Part shown: piece by piece, positions 20,995-27,757 of the stretch
Numbering within the stretch: the first letter of the stretch is position 1
Layout: every line of letters starts with the position of its first letter
IMG/VR virus record: IMGVR_UViG_3300036790_000215
Span: 1 to 27,757 of that record
Strand: one strand, 5' to 3'
Source: a virus
Length of the DNA: 27,757 bases
Translations under genes and position numbers: made by a program
Notes under the pieces: generated by a model
What the model was told of the DNA's origin: nothing
The model's input: the letters and a program-made list of their open reading frames with translations, nothing else
Databases searched by the model: none

Positions 20995-21656
20995 CTACAA
21001 GCACCCGCAGCGTTTGGGCTTTTGCAGGGGCTGGCGGGGTAGGCAAGACTACTACTGCTGAAGGAGTCCTGACACTGCTCAGGCTCCAAGGACATGAGAA
21101 CTTCAAGCTCATGCCATCTCCCAGTCGTGCTGTGTTCCGAGCATTCGGACTGAAGTCAGAGATAGACCAAAGACATCTTACTCCTGGCGAGCGATGGGCG
21201 CTCCAGAAGGCTATCCATGTAGCTCATGGTGAGGCCATAGAGGCAGCTGCTGTAGAGGCGCAAGACTCGGGCGTCAGATTTATCGCGGACAGGACTCGGA
21301 TTGACATGCTTGCTTATGCAGTCCAGTACTGTACGGAGGCTCTTACCGGGAACGACATTGAATGGTTACAGCAACAGACTGCAGAAGCCTGTAGGCTCTA
21401 CCGACGGATCTTCTACTTTCCACTCCACACCTTTAGCAGCCATGATGACGGAATGCGTGAGACCTCCTATGCGAAGAGGTATCAGTTCAACATGCTCCTC
21501 CAAGGGGCACTAACTCATCAGGTCAGCAAAGGAACAACCTTCAGAACTGCTGTTACCCGCGTGACTGCGCTAGATCTGGGAGCTCGAGTAATCCAGGTTG
21601 TAACAGCCATTAATGCAGACATGGAGATAGACGCAGAGCTGCGAGGCACAATTTAA
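20991..21656 (+). CDS. P-loop nucleotide kinase-like ATPase
   Basis: The 221-residue product has Walker A GAGGVGKTT at about residues 13-21, FIADRTRIDMLAYAVQYCTE as the second motif region, and DGMRETSYAKRYQFNMLLQ near the C-terminus. This resembles the AAA_28/NadR-type kinase group, which acts on nucleosides or nucleotides. It overlaps the RuvC-like gene as ATGA, so the two are co-translated. The substrate cannot be read from the sequence. Confidence 0.7.
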   Translation: MTTSTRSVWAFAGAGGVGKTTTAEGVLTLLRLQGHENFKLMPSPSRAVFRAFGLKSEIDQRHLTPGERWALQKAIHVAHGEAIEAAAVEAQDSGVRFIADRTRIDMLAYAVQYCTEALTGNDIEWLQQQTAEACRLYRRIFYFPLHTFSSHDDGMRETSYAKRYQFNMLLQGALTHQVSKGTTFRTAVTRVTALDLGARVIQVVTAINADMEIDAELRGTI

Positions 21657-21681
21657 TTGATGGCGCCCGAAATTTTACCTC

Positions 21682-21711
21682 TTGTGGCCCCTAAGGTCAA
21701 TATGTTATACT
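21682..21711 (+). promoter_or_regulatory. Rightward promoter 9
   Basis: -35 TTGTGG at 21682-21687, an 18-base spacer with GGTC at 21695, and TATACT at 21706-21711. A partial palindrome (GGCGCC) lies where the GGTCGACC element would be, and TTTTACC replaces TTTTGAC. It is the most divergent copy and the last one seen. Confidence 0.75.
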
Positions 21712-21741
21712 ATTGAAACATGAGCAGAGGGCTTGGATCAA

Positions 21742-22005
21742 ATGAAGGGCTGGCCAACATTATCTGCCCCACTACGCTCAGTTACGGCTGAGGAGATCCA
21801 GAGGTACTGTGTACATGACCTTGAATGGCAGAAGTTTAGGCTAGGCCTCAAGAGGTCGACTACTGAGCGGAAGCTGGAACAGCTCCTCAAGTGGTACCAG
21901 GAACGTCCCAACAGGGAGCACTCTAAAGTCCAAGTCGGTAACTATCTGAATGCCCTAAAGCGTGCGGGTATTCTTGACAGCAACTATCAGGTTGTAAAGG
22001 AATAA
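21742..22005 (+). CDS. Hypothetical protein (87 residues)
   Basis: ATG 21742 is preferred over the TTG nine bases earlier because AGAGGG then has workable spacing. The protein is helical and basic (ERKLEQLLKWYQERPNREHS, then VGNYLNALKRAGILD), which could form a small helical or winged-helix fold. No family recognised. It is the first gene behind promoter 9. Confidence 0.65.
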   Translation: MKGWPTLSAPLRSVTAEEIQRYCVHDLEWQKFRLGLKRSTTERKLEQLLKWYQERPNREHSKVQVGNYLNALKRAGILDSNYQVVKE

Positions 22006-22013
22006 TGCATACC

Positions 22014-22355
22014 ATGCCGAAAATCAGCCGTCCTGCTGATGTCCGCTTCAGACGTCAGGGCCAGATGAGAACTCCTCCACACAAGGAGATTGACCCTGAC
22101 TACCCAAGAAGTGGTGAGCACTTCATAGTCAAGGCGCAGATCTCCATCTTCACTAGTGAGTCTGGGCCGCTGATGCTGATCTATGATCAGCGCAGGGAGT
22201 TCGAGTTGCAGTTTCCTGTTACGCCTCCATGGGCGACCGCAATGGGGCGCGACCTCAAACGCTTCTTTGCTGCCCAGCTGGAGCCTGACCGGCTCGCTGG
22301 CAAGCACAAGTACAAGATGGCGATCAGAGCCCGCGTAGTAGACAGGAACTGGTAA
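22014..22355 (+). CDS. Hypothetical beta-rich protein (113 residues)
   Basis: ATG 22014 lies 12 bases after AAAGGA; ATG 22005, overlapping the previous stop, is an alternative. The sequence is beta-rich in the middle (HFIVKAQISIFTSESGPLML), then basic. No known domain. The next small membrane protein overlaps its stop. Confidence 0.65.
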   Translation: MPKISRPADVRFRRQGQMRTPPHKEIDPDYPRSGEHFIVKAQISIFTSESGPLMLIYDQRREFELQFPVTPPWATAMGRDLKRFFAAQLEPDRLAGKHKYKMAIRARVVDRNW

Positions 22356-22519
22356 TGGTAGGTGTCATGCAATACGTTCCCTTCGGCGGCCTGGCCATAT
22401 CGGCTTTAGCCGTATACATAGGCTGGGATACCCCTTTCCGTATACCCATAGTGGGTATAGCAGCGCTGTCGACAGCACTGGCTCTGCTGTCCATAAGCTT
22501 AAGGAGTAATGGGCTGTGA
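22355..22519 (+). CDS. Two-pass small membrane protein (54 residues)
   Basis: ATG 22355 overlaps the previous TAA, with AGGAA eight bases upstream. The peptide has two hydrophobic segments (about residues 8-23 and 30-50) with a short polar turn and a small positive tail, the shape of a holin-like hairpin. No endolysin lies beside it, so a lysis role is only possible. The next gene overlaps its stop as GTGA. Confidence 0.55.
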   Translation: MVGVMQYVPFGGLAISALAVYIGWDTPFRIPIVGIAALSTALALLSISLRSNGL

Positions 22520-22992
22520 ACAAGATATACTTCCCTTGGGGAGATATAATGCTTATGGCCAAGAGACTCCATGGCAAGCTGCAGGATACTGGAGTGTCCT
22601 ATGATCACATTGCGGGGGTTACACGCGGAGGCCTAGTACCTGCAGGCTTACTAGCACAGTCCCTCGATATCAACCAGGTAGATGTTCTGGGAGCAAGATC
22701 CTATCAAGGAACGGTAAAGAGGGGTAGTCCTAGTCTGCTGCGCGCAGAGTCTGTGATCATCGACCGTCTCAGGAGTAAAGGGCCTACTCTCCTTATAGTC
22801 GACGACATTGTTGACACAGGGGACACTTTCAAGATGATCCGGGAAGTCCTTCCTGATGCAACGTACGTTGCTCTATGCACTAAGCTTGACAATCCAGGAA
22901 TAGTTGACTACTATGGATTCCCAATGCCTCAGAGCGACTGGATCGTCTTTCCCTGGGAGGCTGAGACTTGGTCTTCAAGTCTTCAGTCCTAA
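22516..22992 (+). CDS. Phosphoribosyltransferase
   Basis: The 158-residue product has the PRPP-binding loop TLLIVDDIVDTGDTFK (91-106), with VTRGGLVPAGLLAQSL (35-50) before it, as in xanthine-guanine-type phosphoribosyltransferases. It would transfer phosphoribose to a base in nucleotide salvage. The start is GTG 22516, nine bases after AAGGAG. It sits among DNA-metabolism genes. The base it prefers is not visible. Confidence 0.8.
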   Translation: MNKIYFPWGDIMLMAKRLHGKLQDTGVSYDHIAGVTRGGLVPAGLLAQSLDINQVDVLGARSYQGTVKRGSPSLLRAESVIIDRLRSKGPTLLIVDDIVDTGDTFKMIREVLPDATYVALCTKLDNPGIVDYYGFPMPQSDWIVFPWEAETWSSSLQS

Positions 22993-23000
22993 GCTAAGCC

Positions 23001-23552
23001 ATGCCTAAGGGTGTGCATGGTAAGAATAAGCCTCACGGTCCTAAGAGAGGAACTGCGGCTGATCTCAAGAAGAGGACCTACCATTCATGGCACAACATGT
23101 TGGCGAGGTGCTACAATGCGTCGCACGTCAGCTACAAAGAATATGGTGGCAGGGGAATTAGGGTCTTTACTCCCTGGTGTCCCAATGGTGAAGTGGCTAC
23201 TGGGCTCAGGACGCATGCTGAGGCTTTTGCCAATTTCGTCCGAGATGTTGGTATCAAGCCGACCCCGATCCATACTCTGGACAGGCTCAAGCCCAATCTC
23301 CACTACACACCTGATAACGTTAAGTGGTCCACACCGAAGGAGCAGGGCGTCAACAAGAGGGATACGCACTTTGTTGCGCACCCTACAACAGGAGCAGAAA
23401 TAGCTGCTGCCACACTAGCAGATGAGCTCAAGATCTCCTATCAGGCACTGCGGGCCCGTATGATGAAGTTGGGCACGTGGTATGCCTTGCGAACGCGGGA
23501 AGGTCAAGGGCTTACTGTCAACCCTCCAGGCAAGGAGACTAATACCCCATGA
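23001..23552 (+). CDS. HNH-type phage endonuclease with C-terminal DNA-binding segment
   Basis: The 183-residue protein has TYHSWHNMLARCYNASHVSY, then YGGRGIRV (26-55), and HTLDRLKPNLHYTPDNVKWS, then EQGVNKR (90-119). This is the Cys-poor HNH pattern of free-standing phage endonucleases. The C-terminal AAATLADELKISYQALRARM looks like a helix-turn-helix that would direct target choice. It lies between a phosphoribosyltransferase and a short gene and may be a mobile intruder. The target is unknown. Confidence 0.8.
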   Translation: MPKGVHGKNKPHGPKRGTAADLKKRTYHSWHNMLARCYNASHVSYKEYGGRGIRVFTPWCPNGEVATGLRTHAEAFANFVRDVGIKPTPIHTLDRLKPNLHYTPDNVKWSTPKEQGVNKRDTHFVAHPTTGAEIAAATLADELKISYQALRARMMKLGTWYALRTREGQGLTVNPPGKETNTP

Positions 23553-23863
23553 GCAGAGTCACCGGAGTAACGTTACTTACCCACTGCATTGAGGAGCTTA
23601 ACTGGCTGCGAAAGTGTAATGAGTGGTTAGTAGCTAATGGCCACTCCCGAGGGCTTATACAAGTAGACAGTTTCTACGGAGGTACAAAGACTCCCCAGCA
23701 GAACATTTATGGAGCAGGCCTGAATTACCTGCAGATCGAGGAGTTTGCAGCTTTCGTGCGAAGTCTTCCCTGGGAATATCCTGAGAACGTACTGCTGGTC
23801 TTAGCACCAGAAGATGAACAACCCCTAGTATTCCGGATGTCTGAGGAGGCCAACACTCCATGA
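23549..23863 (+). CDS. Hypothetical protein (104 residues)
   Basis: It starts in an ATGA overlap with the HNH gene and ends in a similar overlap with the ligase gene. The product is soluble with a leading helix (HCIEELNWLRKCNEWLVANG). Nothing in it matches a family I know. Tight coupling to both neighbours supports expression. Confidence 0.65.
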   Translation: MSRVTGVTLLTHCIEELNWLRKCNEWLVANGHSRGLIQVDSFYGGTKTPQQNIYGAGLNYLQIEEFAAFVRSLPWEYPENVLLVLAPEDEQPLVFRMSEEANTP

Positions 23864-24786
23864 GCAACACAACCGGTAAACCGTTTAGGCCTATGCTGGC
23901 TTACGACGCAGACATCGAGCACTATAAGGCTCGCATTGCCAATGGCGAAAAGCTGTATGGGAGCTACAAGCTCGACGGCATCCGCGCAATGGTCATCGAT
24001 GGGCAGCTCATCTCTAGAACGCTCAAGCCCATTCCAAACAAGTACTGCCAGAGGCTGTTCGGACGGCTCTCGTGCGAGGGGCTCGACGGAGAGCTTGTAG
24101 TGGGCAATGAATTTGGAGACGGCGTATTCGCCCGAACCTCTTCAGGTGTTATGTCGCATGAAGGGATGCCCCAGGTCAGCTTCAGAGTATTCGACCTCTT
24201 AACAGTGCCTGCAAACACACCCTTCGAAGTCCGAATGCGTCAGCTGGGGCAGAAGGTAGCAGGCCTTCCTTTAGCGAACGTAGCTTGGGTCATACAGTAC
24301 CTTCTTGACCCTTCCCATGATACGGTAGAAAAAGTTGAGGCTGAGGCTATTGATCTTCAGTACGAAGGGCTGATTATCAGGAGTGCCGACTCTCCGTACA
24401 AGCAGGGGCGGAGCACTTTGCGTGAAGGGTACATGGGGAAGCTCAAGCGCTTCATGGACTCCGAAGCTGTTATAACCGGCTTTGAGGAGATGATGCACAA
24501 TGATAACCCTGCAACTACGGATGCCCGAGGGTTCACAGTTCGAAGCTCTCACCAAGCACATCAACGAGGAGCTGGAGTGCTTGGTACTCTTCGTGTCACG
24601 GATATCCACAAACCTGAATGGTCCTTCGGTATTGGAAGCGGATTTGATTTAGCACTCAGGGCGTGTATCTGGAAAGCTCAAGATGAATATCTTGGCAAGG
24701 TAGTGAAATATAAGTATCTGCCAGTTGGCACCTTAGAGTTGCCGAGGCATCCTGTCTTCCTAGGATTCCGCCCAGAAGGAGCCTGA
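23860..24786 (+). CDS. ATP-dependent DNA ligase
   Basis: This 308-residue enzyme seals nicks with ATP. The nucleotidyltransferase motif I is YKLDGIRA with the active Lys37, followed by ELVVGNEFGD, VFDLLTV, EGLIIRS and the late VVKYKY motif. The length suits short phage ligases without extra N-terminal domains. It would act in replication and repair alongside the primase/helicase-like protein and the resolvase. The start overlaps the previous stop. Confidence 0.9.
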   Translation: MSNTTGKPFRPMLAYDADIEHYKARIANGEKLYGSYKLDGIRAMVIDGQLISRTLKPIPNKYCQRLFGRLSCEGLDGELVVGNEFGDGVFARTSSGVMSHEGMPQVSFRVFDLLTVPANTPFEVRMRQLGQKVAGLPLANVAWVIQYLLDPSHDTVEKVEAEAIDLQYEGLIIRSADSPYKQGRSTLREGYMGKLKRFMDSEAVITGFEEMMHNDNPATTDARGFTVRSSHQAHQRGAGVLGTLRVTDIHKPEWSFGIGSGFDLALRACIWKAQDEYLGKVVKYKYLPVGTLELPRHPVFLGFRPEGA

Positions 24787-24792
24787 GTAGTC

Positions 24793-26070
24793 ATGGCGCG
24801 CATCAATACTGGCTGCCCCTTCTGTGGGGAGAAAGAGTACCTCAAGGCTTCTGGCATCTACATTGGATGCCAGAGGTGCGGAGCTGTAGGGCCTTACAAG
24901 CCAAACGAGGAGGCTGCTATAGAGTCATGGAACCTGCGGGCGGATCCAGCTAGCCTCTCAATCCTCGACGGCAGGATTTCACGTCGATCGCTTGCGGCAA
25001 TTGCAGGAGACCCTACCCCTTTTGTCCTTGCAATTCCTTGCACCAGCCTAAAGACTGTTGTCCCGCCTGTCGAAGCCTGTCTGAGCGCATTCAGGCCTCA
25101 ACAGCAAGAGGTCCTACAGGAGAAGTGGCTATCTATGCTTAGTCAGCAGCCTGCTACTGTGTCAGCACGAAACATGTATGCAGGTAAGGCAGCCAGACTC
25201 TTATGCTCCTTAAGCCTTGCTTATGCCTTTCCGCTGTATATCATCTCTACAGGCGTAGGGCTCACAAATGCTGAAGACTGTATCCCTGCCTATGATCTTA
25301 CTCTGGCACACGGTTCTGCAAGTTGCTTGTACGACAAGACTCTAGGAAGGTTCAGCTCGAGACAGTGGTGGGCAGCAATTAGAGCTGAATCTCCTTACTG
25401 TACCTCACTATCCAGTCTATTCCATGAGGATAACGGCTTAGTAGTTCTGGCTCTGACAGATGATTTTGCTGACATGCTCTACGAAGAGCTGGAAGCTTTG
25501 ACTCCTGAGCAGGTCAAGCGATTACGCATCATAGGGATGGGGCAGGCTCTAGCCATACCTCGGAGTGCTCAGGAGTGTGTCCTGACCTACAGTGCTGCGG
25601 CTAAGCACCTTTTAGGTCCTGGAGGTCTTATGGACTTTGCTTACAGAGCTGCTCAGCACTATGTGACAGAGAGGCTTTTGCGCTCCGATATAAGAGGAAG
25701 TGATCCGGGTGAGTGCCGCGCTTGGGTAGCTGCTGCCCAGCAGATGACTGAAGAGCAGTTAGCCTCCTATCCGTCTGTACATGTAGAGGCTAGAGGAGGA
25801 GTCCGGGAAAGTACAGTTCAGTCCTCTCCACTGGTTCTGGGTGAGAGTGCCCCTAGAGTTGGCAGCGCAAGTGATATAGAGGTGGTTGCATTCATTACAG
25901 AGCACAACCTTCTTCACGTAGCAGGCACGAGGGGCCTTAAACTCCTCCGCTCTACTGGGCGCTCCTGCTCGCAAGACAGGTTCGAGCGTATCTTGGAAAG
26001 CCTGAAGCGTATAGCGGCAGCAGCAATAGCTGGTCCTGAACAGCCTTCTACAGAAGAAGTAGTTCCCTAA
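24793..26070 (+). CDS. Lar-type zinc ribbon fused to YaaA/DUF6884-like protein
   Basis: The N-terminal 50 residues have CPFC (8-11), CQRC (26-29) and EAAIESWN, the pattern of Lar-family restriction-alleviation zinc ribbons. Residues 76-195 (FVLAIPCTSLKTV, then YAGKAARLLC, LYIISTGVGL and IPAYDLTL) match the CSxxK...YxxSAxxGLxxxxxxxxPYdxTL pattern of YaaA/DUF6884-like proteins, which are tied to stress and DNA biology. The remaining 230 residues are unrecognised. An anti-restriction or DNA-associated role is possible. The total of 425 residues is far larger than a stand-alone Lar protein. Confidence 0.6.
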   Translation: MARINTGCPFCGEKEYLKASGIYIGCQRCGAVGPYKPNEEAAIESWNLRADPASLSILDGRISRRSLAAIAGDPTPFVLAIPCTSLKTVVPPVEACLSAFRPQQQEVLQEKWLSMLSQQPATVSARNMYAGKAARLLCSLSLAYAFPLYIISTGVGLTNAEDCIPAYDLTLAHGSASCLYDKTLGRFSSRQWWAAIRAESPYCTSLSSLFHEDNGLVVLALTDDFADMLYEELEALTPEQVKRLRIIGMGQALAIPRSAQECVLTYSAAAKHLLGPGGLMDFAYRAAQHYVTERLLRSDIRGSDPGECRAWVAAAQQMTEEQLASYPSVHVEARGGVRESTVQSSPLVLGESAPRVGSASDIEVVAFITEHNLLHVAGTRGLKLLRSTGRSCSQDRFERILESLKRIAAAAIAGPEQPSTEEVVP

Positions 26071-26288
26071 TGGAGCCTGAACCTCCAAGCTTCAACAGAG
26101 ACAGGCGGGTCAGTCTGAGCTCTCTGATCCATAAGGTGTTGCAGGCAAACGGAGTTCTTGATCCGAGTAGGGACCTCGCCAGGGCTATAGCCGAAGCTGT
26201 CAGCAAACGTAAGGCTCTCGGGTTTCACGGAGTCAATCGTCGCCAGCGCAACAGGAAGTTGAAGGAGCTGCAATGCACTGGGTCCTAA
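26070..26288 (+). CDS. Small basic hypothetical protein (72 residues)
   Basis: ATG 26070 overlaps the previous TAA. The product is basic with a helical middle (DLARAIAEAVSKRKALGFHG) and an Arg/Lys-rich C-terminus (RRQRNRKLK). It may bind nucleic acid. The next gene overlaps it by 16 bases. Confidence 0.6.
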   Translation: MEPEPPSFNRDRRVSLSSLIHKVLQANGVLDPSRDLARAIAEAVSKRKALGFHGVNRRQRNRKLKELQCTGS

Positions 26289-26479
26289 TCTGGGTGCTAT
26301 TTGGAGGCTCTGGGAGCTTAACTTCTGGGAGTGCCTACTTTGCTGTGCATGATCAATGCAATGCTGCTATAGACCATATGACCTCAGGGCTGAAGGGACA
26401 ACCTGTCCAAGTCATCTACAGCTCGTGTGAGGTAATTGCTGAAGGTGGAATGCCAACAAGGGAAAATAGGAGCCCCTAA
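26273..26479 (+). CDS. Small exported or membrane-anchored protein (68 residues)
   Basis: The N-terminus (MHWVLIWVLFGGSGSLTSGS) is hydrophobic like a signal sequence or anchor. The rest has two cysteines (about residues 29 and 52) that could form a disulfide outside the cytoplasm. GGAG lies close to the ATG. Function unknown. Confidence 0.55.
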   Translation: MHWVLIWVLFGGSGSLTSGSAYFAVHDQCNAAIDHMTSGLKGQPVQVIYSSCEVIAEGGMPTRENRSP

Positions 26480-26482
26480 CAG

Positions 26483-27154
26483 ATGCCAATGTTTGACAAG
26501 GACAGTGACGCAGAGTTCTCACCAGGCATGCACCTTGTGCCTATTCCTGCGAAGTGGGCAGAAGCCTTGGAGCGAATCCAGCAGATCTTCCCTGGCGCTT
26601 TAATCTGCGGTGGGGCCCTACGAGATCATCTCCTTGGACGTAAGGTTGCAGATCTAGATATCTTCATTCACGGCACCGACGCCGATGTGCTTGAGACTGG
26701 AGCTACTGCATGGTGGCCTGATTGGAAGATGAGGCACAATAAGGTTGAGCTGCAGAATTACGAGCTCAACTTCACAGATGTTGTAGGAGTGCTTGAGCGT
26801 ACATGCTTCGAAGATTACCTTGACAAACCTCCTAGAGTCCAGCTGATCGTCCTGCAGAGCGATCCTGACCTTAGCAAGGTTGCAGGCCGGTGTGACTTTG
26901 GCATCTGTCGAATTGGGCACACAGGTAAAGTCTGGATGCTTGACCATGAGTTCATCCATGATGTGTACAACAAGACCTTCACACTGCACCGCTGTACGAT
27001 CCCTATGAACCACCTGAAGCGCTGGTGGAGATTACACAAGAAGTATCCTGACTATTCCCTGAAAGATCCTCATGGGCATCTCACCGAGGTTATCAAATCG
27101 TACGGAGTGCCTGACGATGACGATGATCCGTTCAGCCTCCCCGTAGGCTCATAA
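26483..27154 (+). CDS. Nucleotidyltransferase-fold protein
   Basis: The 223-residue product has GGALRDHLLGRKVADLDIFI: GG at 43-44 and DLD with Asp57/Asp59, as in the head domain of poly(A) polymerase/CCA-adding-type nucleotidyltransferases. Later metal-site residues are not obvious. A C-terminal acidic run (DDDDD) ends the protein. Such phage proteins may transfer a nucleotide to RNA or protein; the substrate is not known. Confidence 0.7.
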   Translation: MPMFDKDSDAEFSPGMHLVPIPAKWAEALERIQQIFPGALICGGALRDHLLGRKVADLDIFIHGTDADVLETGATAWWPDWKMRHNKVELQNYELNFTDVVGVLERTCFEDYLDKPPRVQLIVLQSDPDLSKVAGRCDFGICRIGHTGKVWMLDHEFIHDVYNKTFTLHRCTIPMNHLKRWWRLHKKYPDYSLKDPHGHLTEVIKSYGVPDDDDDPFSLPVGS

Positions 27155-27155
27155 G

Positions 27156-27757
27156 ATGCCTTACCCTACCCAGCTCCCTTTAGGGCTCACGCCCTGGGAC
27201 TTCCAGATTGAGGGAGCTGCTTGGGCAATTGCCGTAGCGCAAGGCCGTGCTCTATTCGCAGATGAGACAGGCGTCGGGAAGACTGGAGAGTGCTACCTCG
27301 CATGGAGGGACCTCGAGTATCCAGCTCCAGCTCTCCTCCTCGCAGGTGTAAACGCTCAGGTAGCCTGGCTCAATCAGGCTAAGGATTTCGGTTGTCCTGC
27401 TCCTCAGCTGATCAGAGGCAATCCAGCCCAGAGAGAAGCAGCTTGGGAGAAGGTCAGAGCAAATGCTCTTCACGGTAACTCTGTCGCCGGCTCTGGCTTT
27501 GTCGCTTGTAGCCGTGAGGCCTTCTGGAGGGATCATCAGAGACTGCCCTGGCTAGCTGGTCTGTTCAAGACCGTGTTTGTCGATGAAGCTCATAAGGACA
27601 GCAACCGAAAGACCAACAACTACAAGCAGCTCAAAACGCTTTCAAGATCTCACCCCTTTATGTTCTTTGCTACAGGCAGCAGCATGAGAAGGGGCCCTCA
27701 GAACCTCTGGGGTCTACTAAACATCCTTCGCCCTCAGGAGTACCGATCCTACTGGAG
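27156..27757 (+). CDS. SNF2-type helicase, N-terminal part (runs off right edge)
   Basis: Two hundred codons are seen. Motif Q-like PWDFQIEGA leads into Walker A DETGVGKTGE (36-45), motif Ia-like ALLLAGVNAQVAWL, DEAH at 143-146 in TVFVDEAHK, and ATGSS as motif III. These are the first half of the SNF2/superfamily 2 ATPase fold. It would remodel or unwind DNA during replication or recombination. The C-terminal motifs lie beyond the window. Confidence 0.85.
   Translation, partial: MPYPTQLPLGLTPWDFQIEGAAWAIAVAQGRALFADETGVGKTGECYLAWRDLEYPAPALLLAGVNAQVAWLNQAKDFGCPAPQLIRGNPAQREAAWEKVRANALHGNSVAGSGFVACSREAFWRDHQRLPWLAGLFKTVFVDEAHKDSNRKTNNYKQLKTLSRSHPFMFFATGSSMRRGPQNLWGLLNILRPQEYRSYW

Noticed and set aside
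1-27757. CRISPR array, integrase or insertion sequence
   Set aside because: No regularly spaced direct repeats with unique spacers, no tyrosine or serine recombinase motifs, and no transposase frames were seen.

Overview
The window reads as part of the genome of a tailed double-stranded DNA bacteriophage (Caudoviricetes). Genes are tightly packed, often with ATGA, GTGA or TAATG overlaps. Most starts have AGGAG or AAAGGA ribosome binding sites, and the promoters have bacterial sigma-70 TATAAT -10 boxes. The host cannot be named from sequence alone; the virion and packaging protein families suggest a Gram-negative, probably proteobacterial, host. No integrase, tRNA, CRISPR array or insertion sequence was found.

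Layout. (1) 1-6107, minus strand: a late module read right to left as a terminase-small-subunit-like protein, large terminase, a small protein, portal, and a virion protein that runs off the left edge. (2) 6108-6259: a divergent control region with one promoter facing each way. (3) 6260-15617, plus strand: many short, mostly unknown genes in short operons, each behind its own copy of a recurring promoter. They include an HNH endonuclease, small helix-turn-helix and zinc-ribbon proteins, small membrane proteins, a ribbon-helix-helix/exonuclease-X-like protein and a SWIM zinc finger. This stretch also holds most of the non-coding DNA, including 58-bp tandem repeats, a GC-rich structured segment and an AT-rich repeat region that could be a replication origin. 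(4) 15739-27757, plus strand: DNA metabolism. Genes here are a primase/helicase-like protein, a RuvC-like resolvase, a P-loop kinase, a phosphoribosyltransferase, a second HNH protein, an ATP-dependent DNA ligase, a Lar zinc ribbon fused to a YaaA/DUF6884-like domain, a nucleotidyltransferase and the start of an SNF2-type helicase.

How it works together. Nine plus-strand promoters and one minus-strand promoter share a -35 box of the TTGAKG type, a 17-18 bp spacer and TATAAT. Six plus-strand copies also carry a GGTCGACC-like palindrome 20-21 bp upstream of the -35, and most carry a GGTC half-site inside the spacer. This looks like a regulon under one phage regulator that could switch early and middle operons together. 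Candidate regulators in the window are the small helix-turn-helix proteins at 6920, 10014 and 19649.

Most unusual features: the promoter/operator array; a 94-nt inverted-repeat segment enclosing a possible pseudoknot at 20313-20406; low-complexity inserts in four consecutive late proteins; the Lar + DUF6884-like fusion; and the repeat-rich non-coding DNA at 6674-6788 and 7190-8640. Functions come from motif reading only; no database search was possible.
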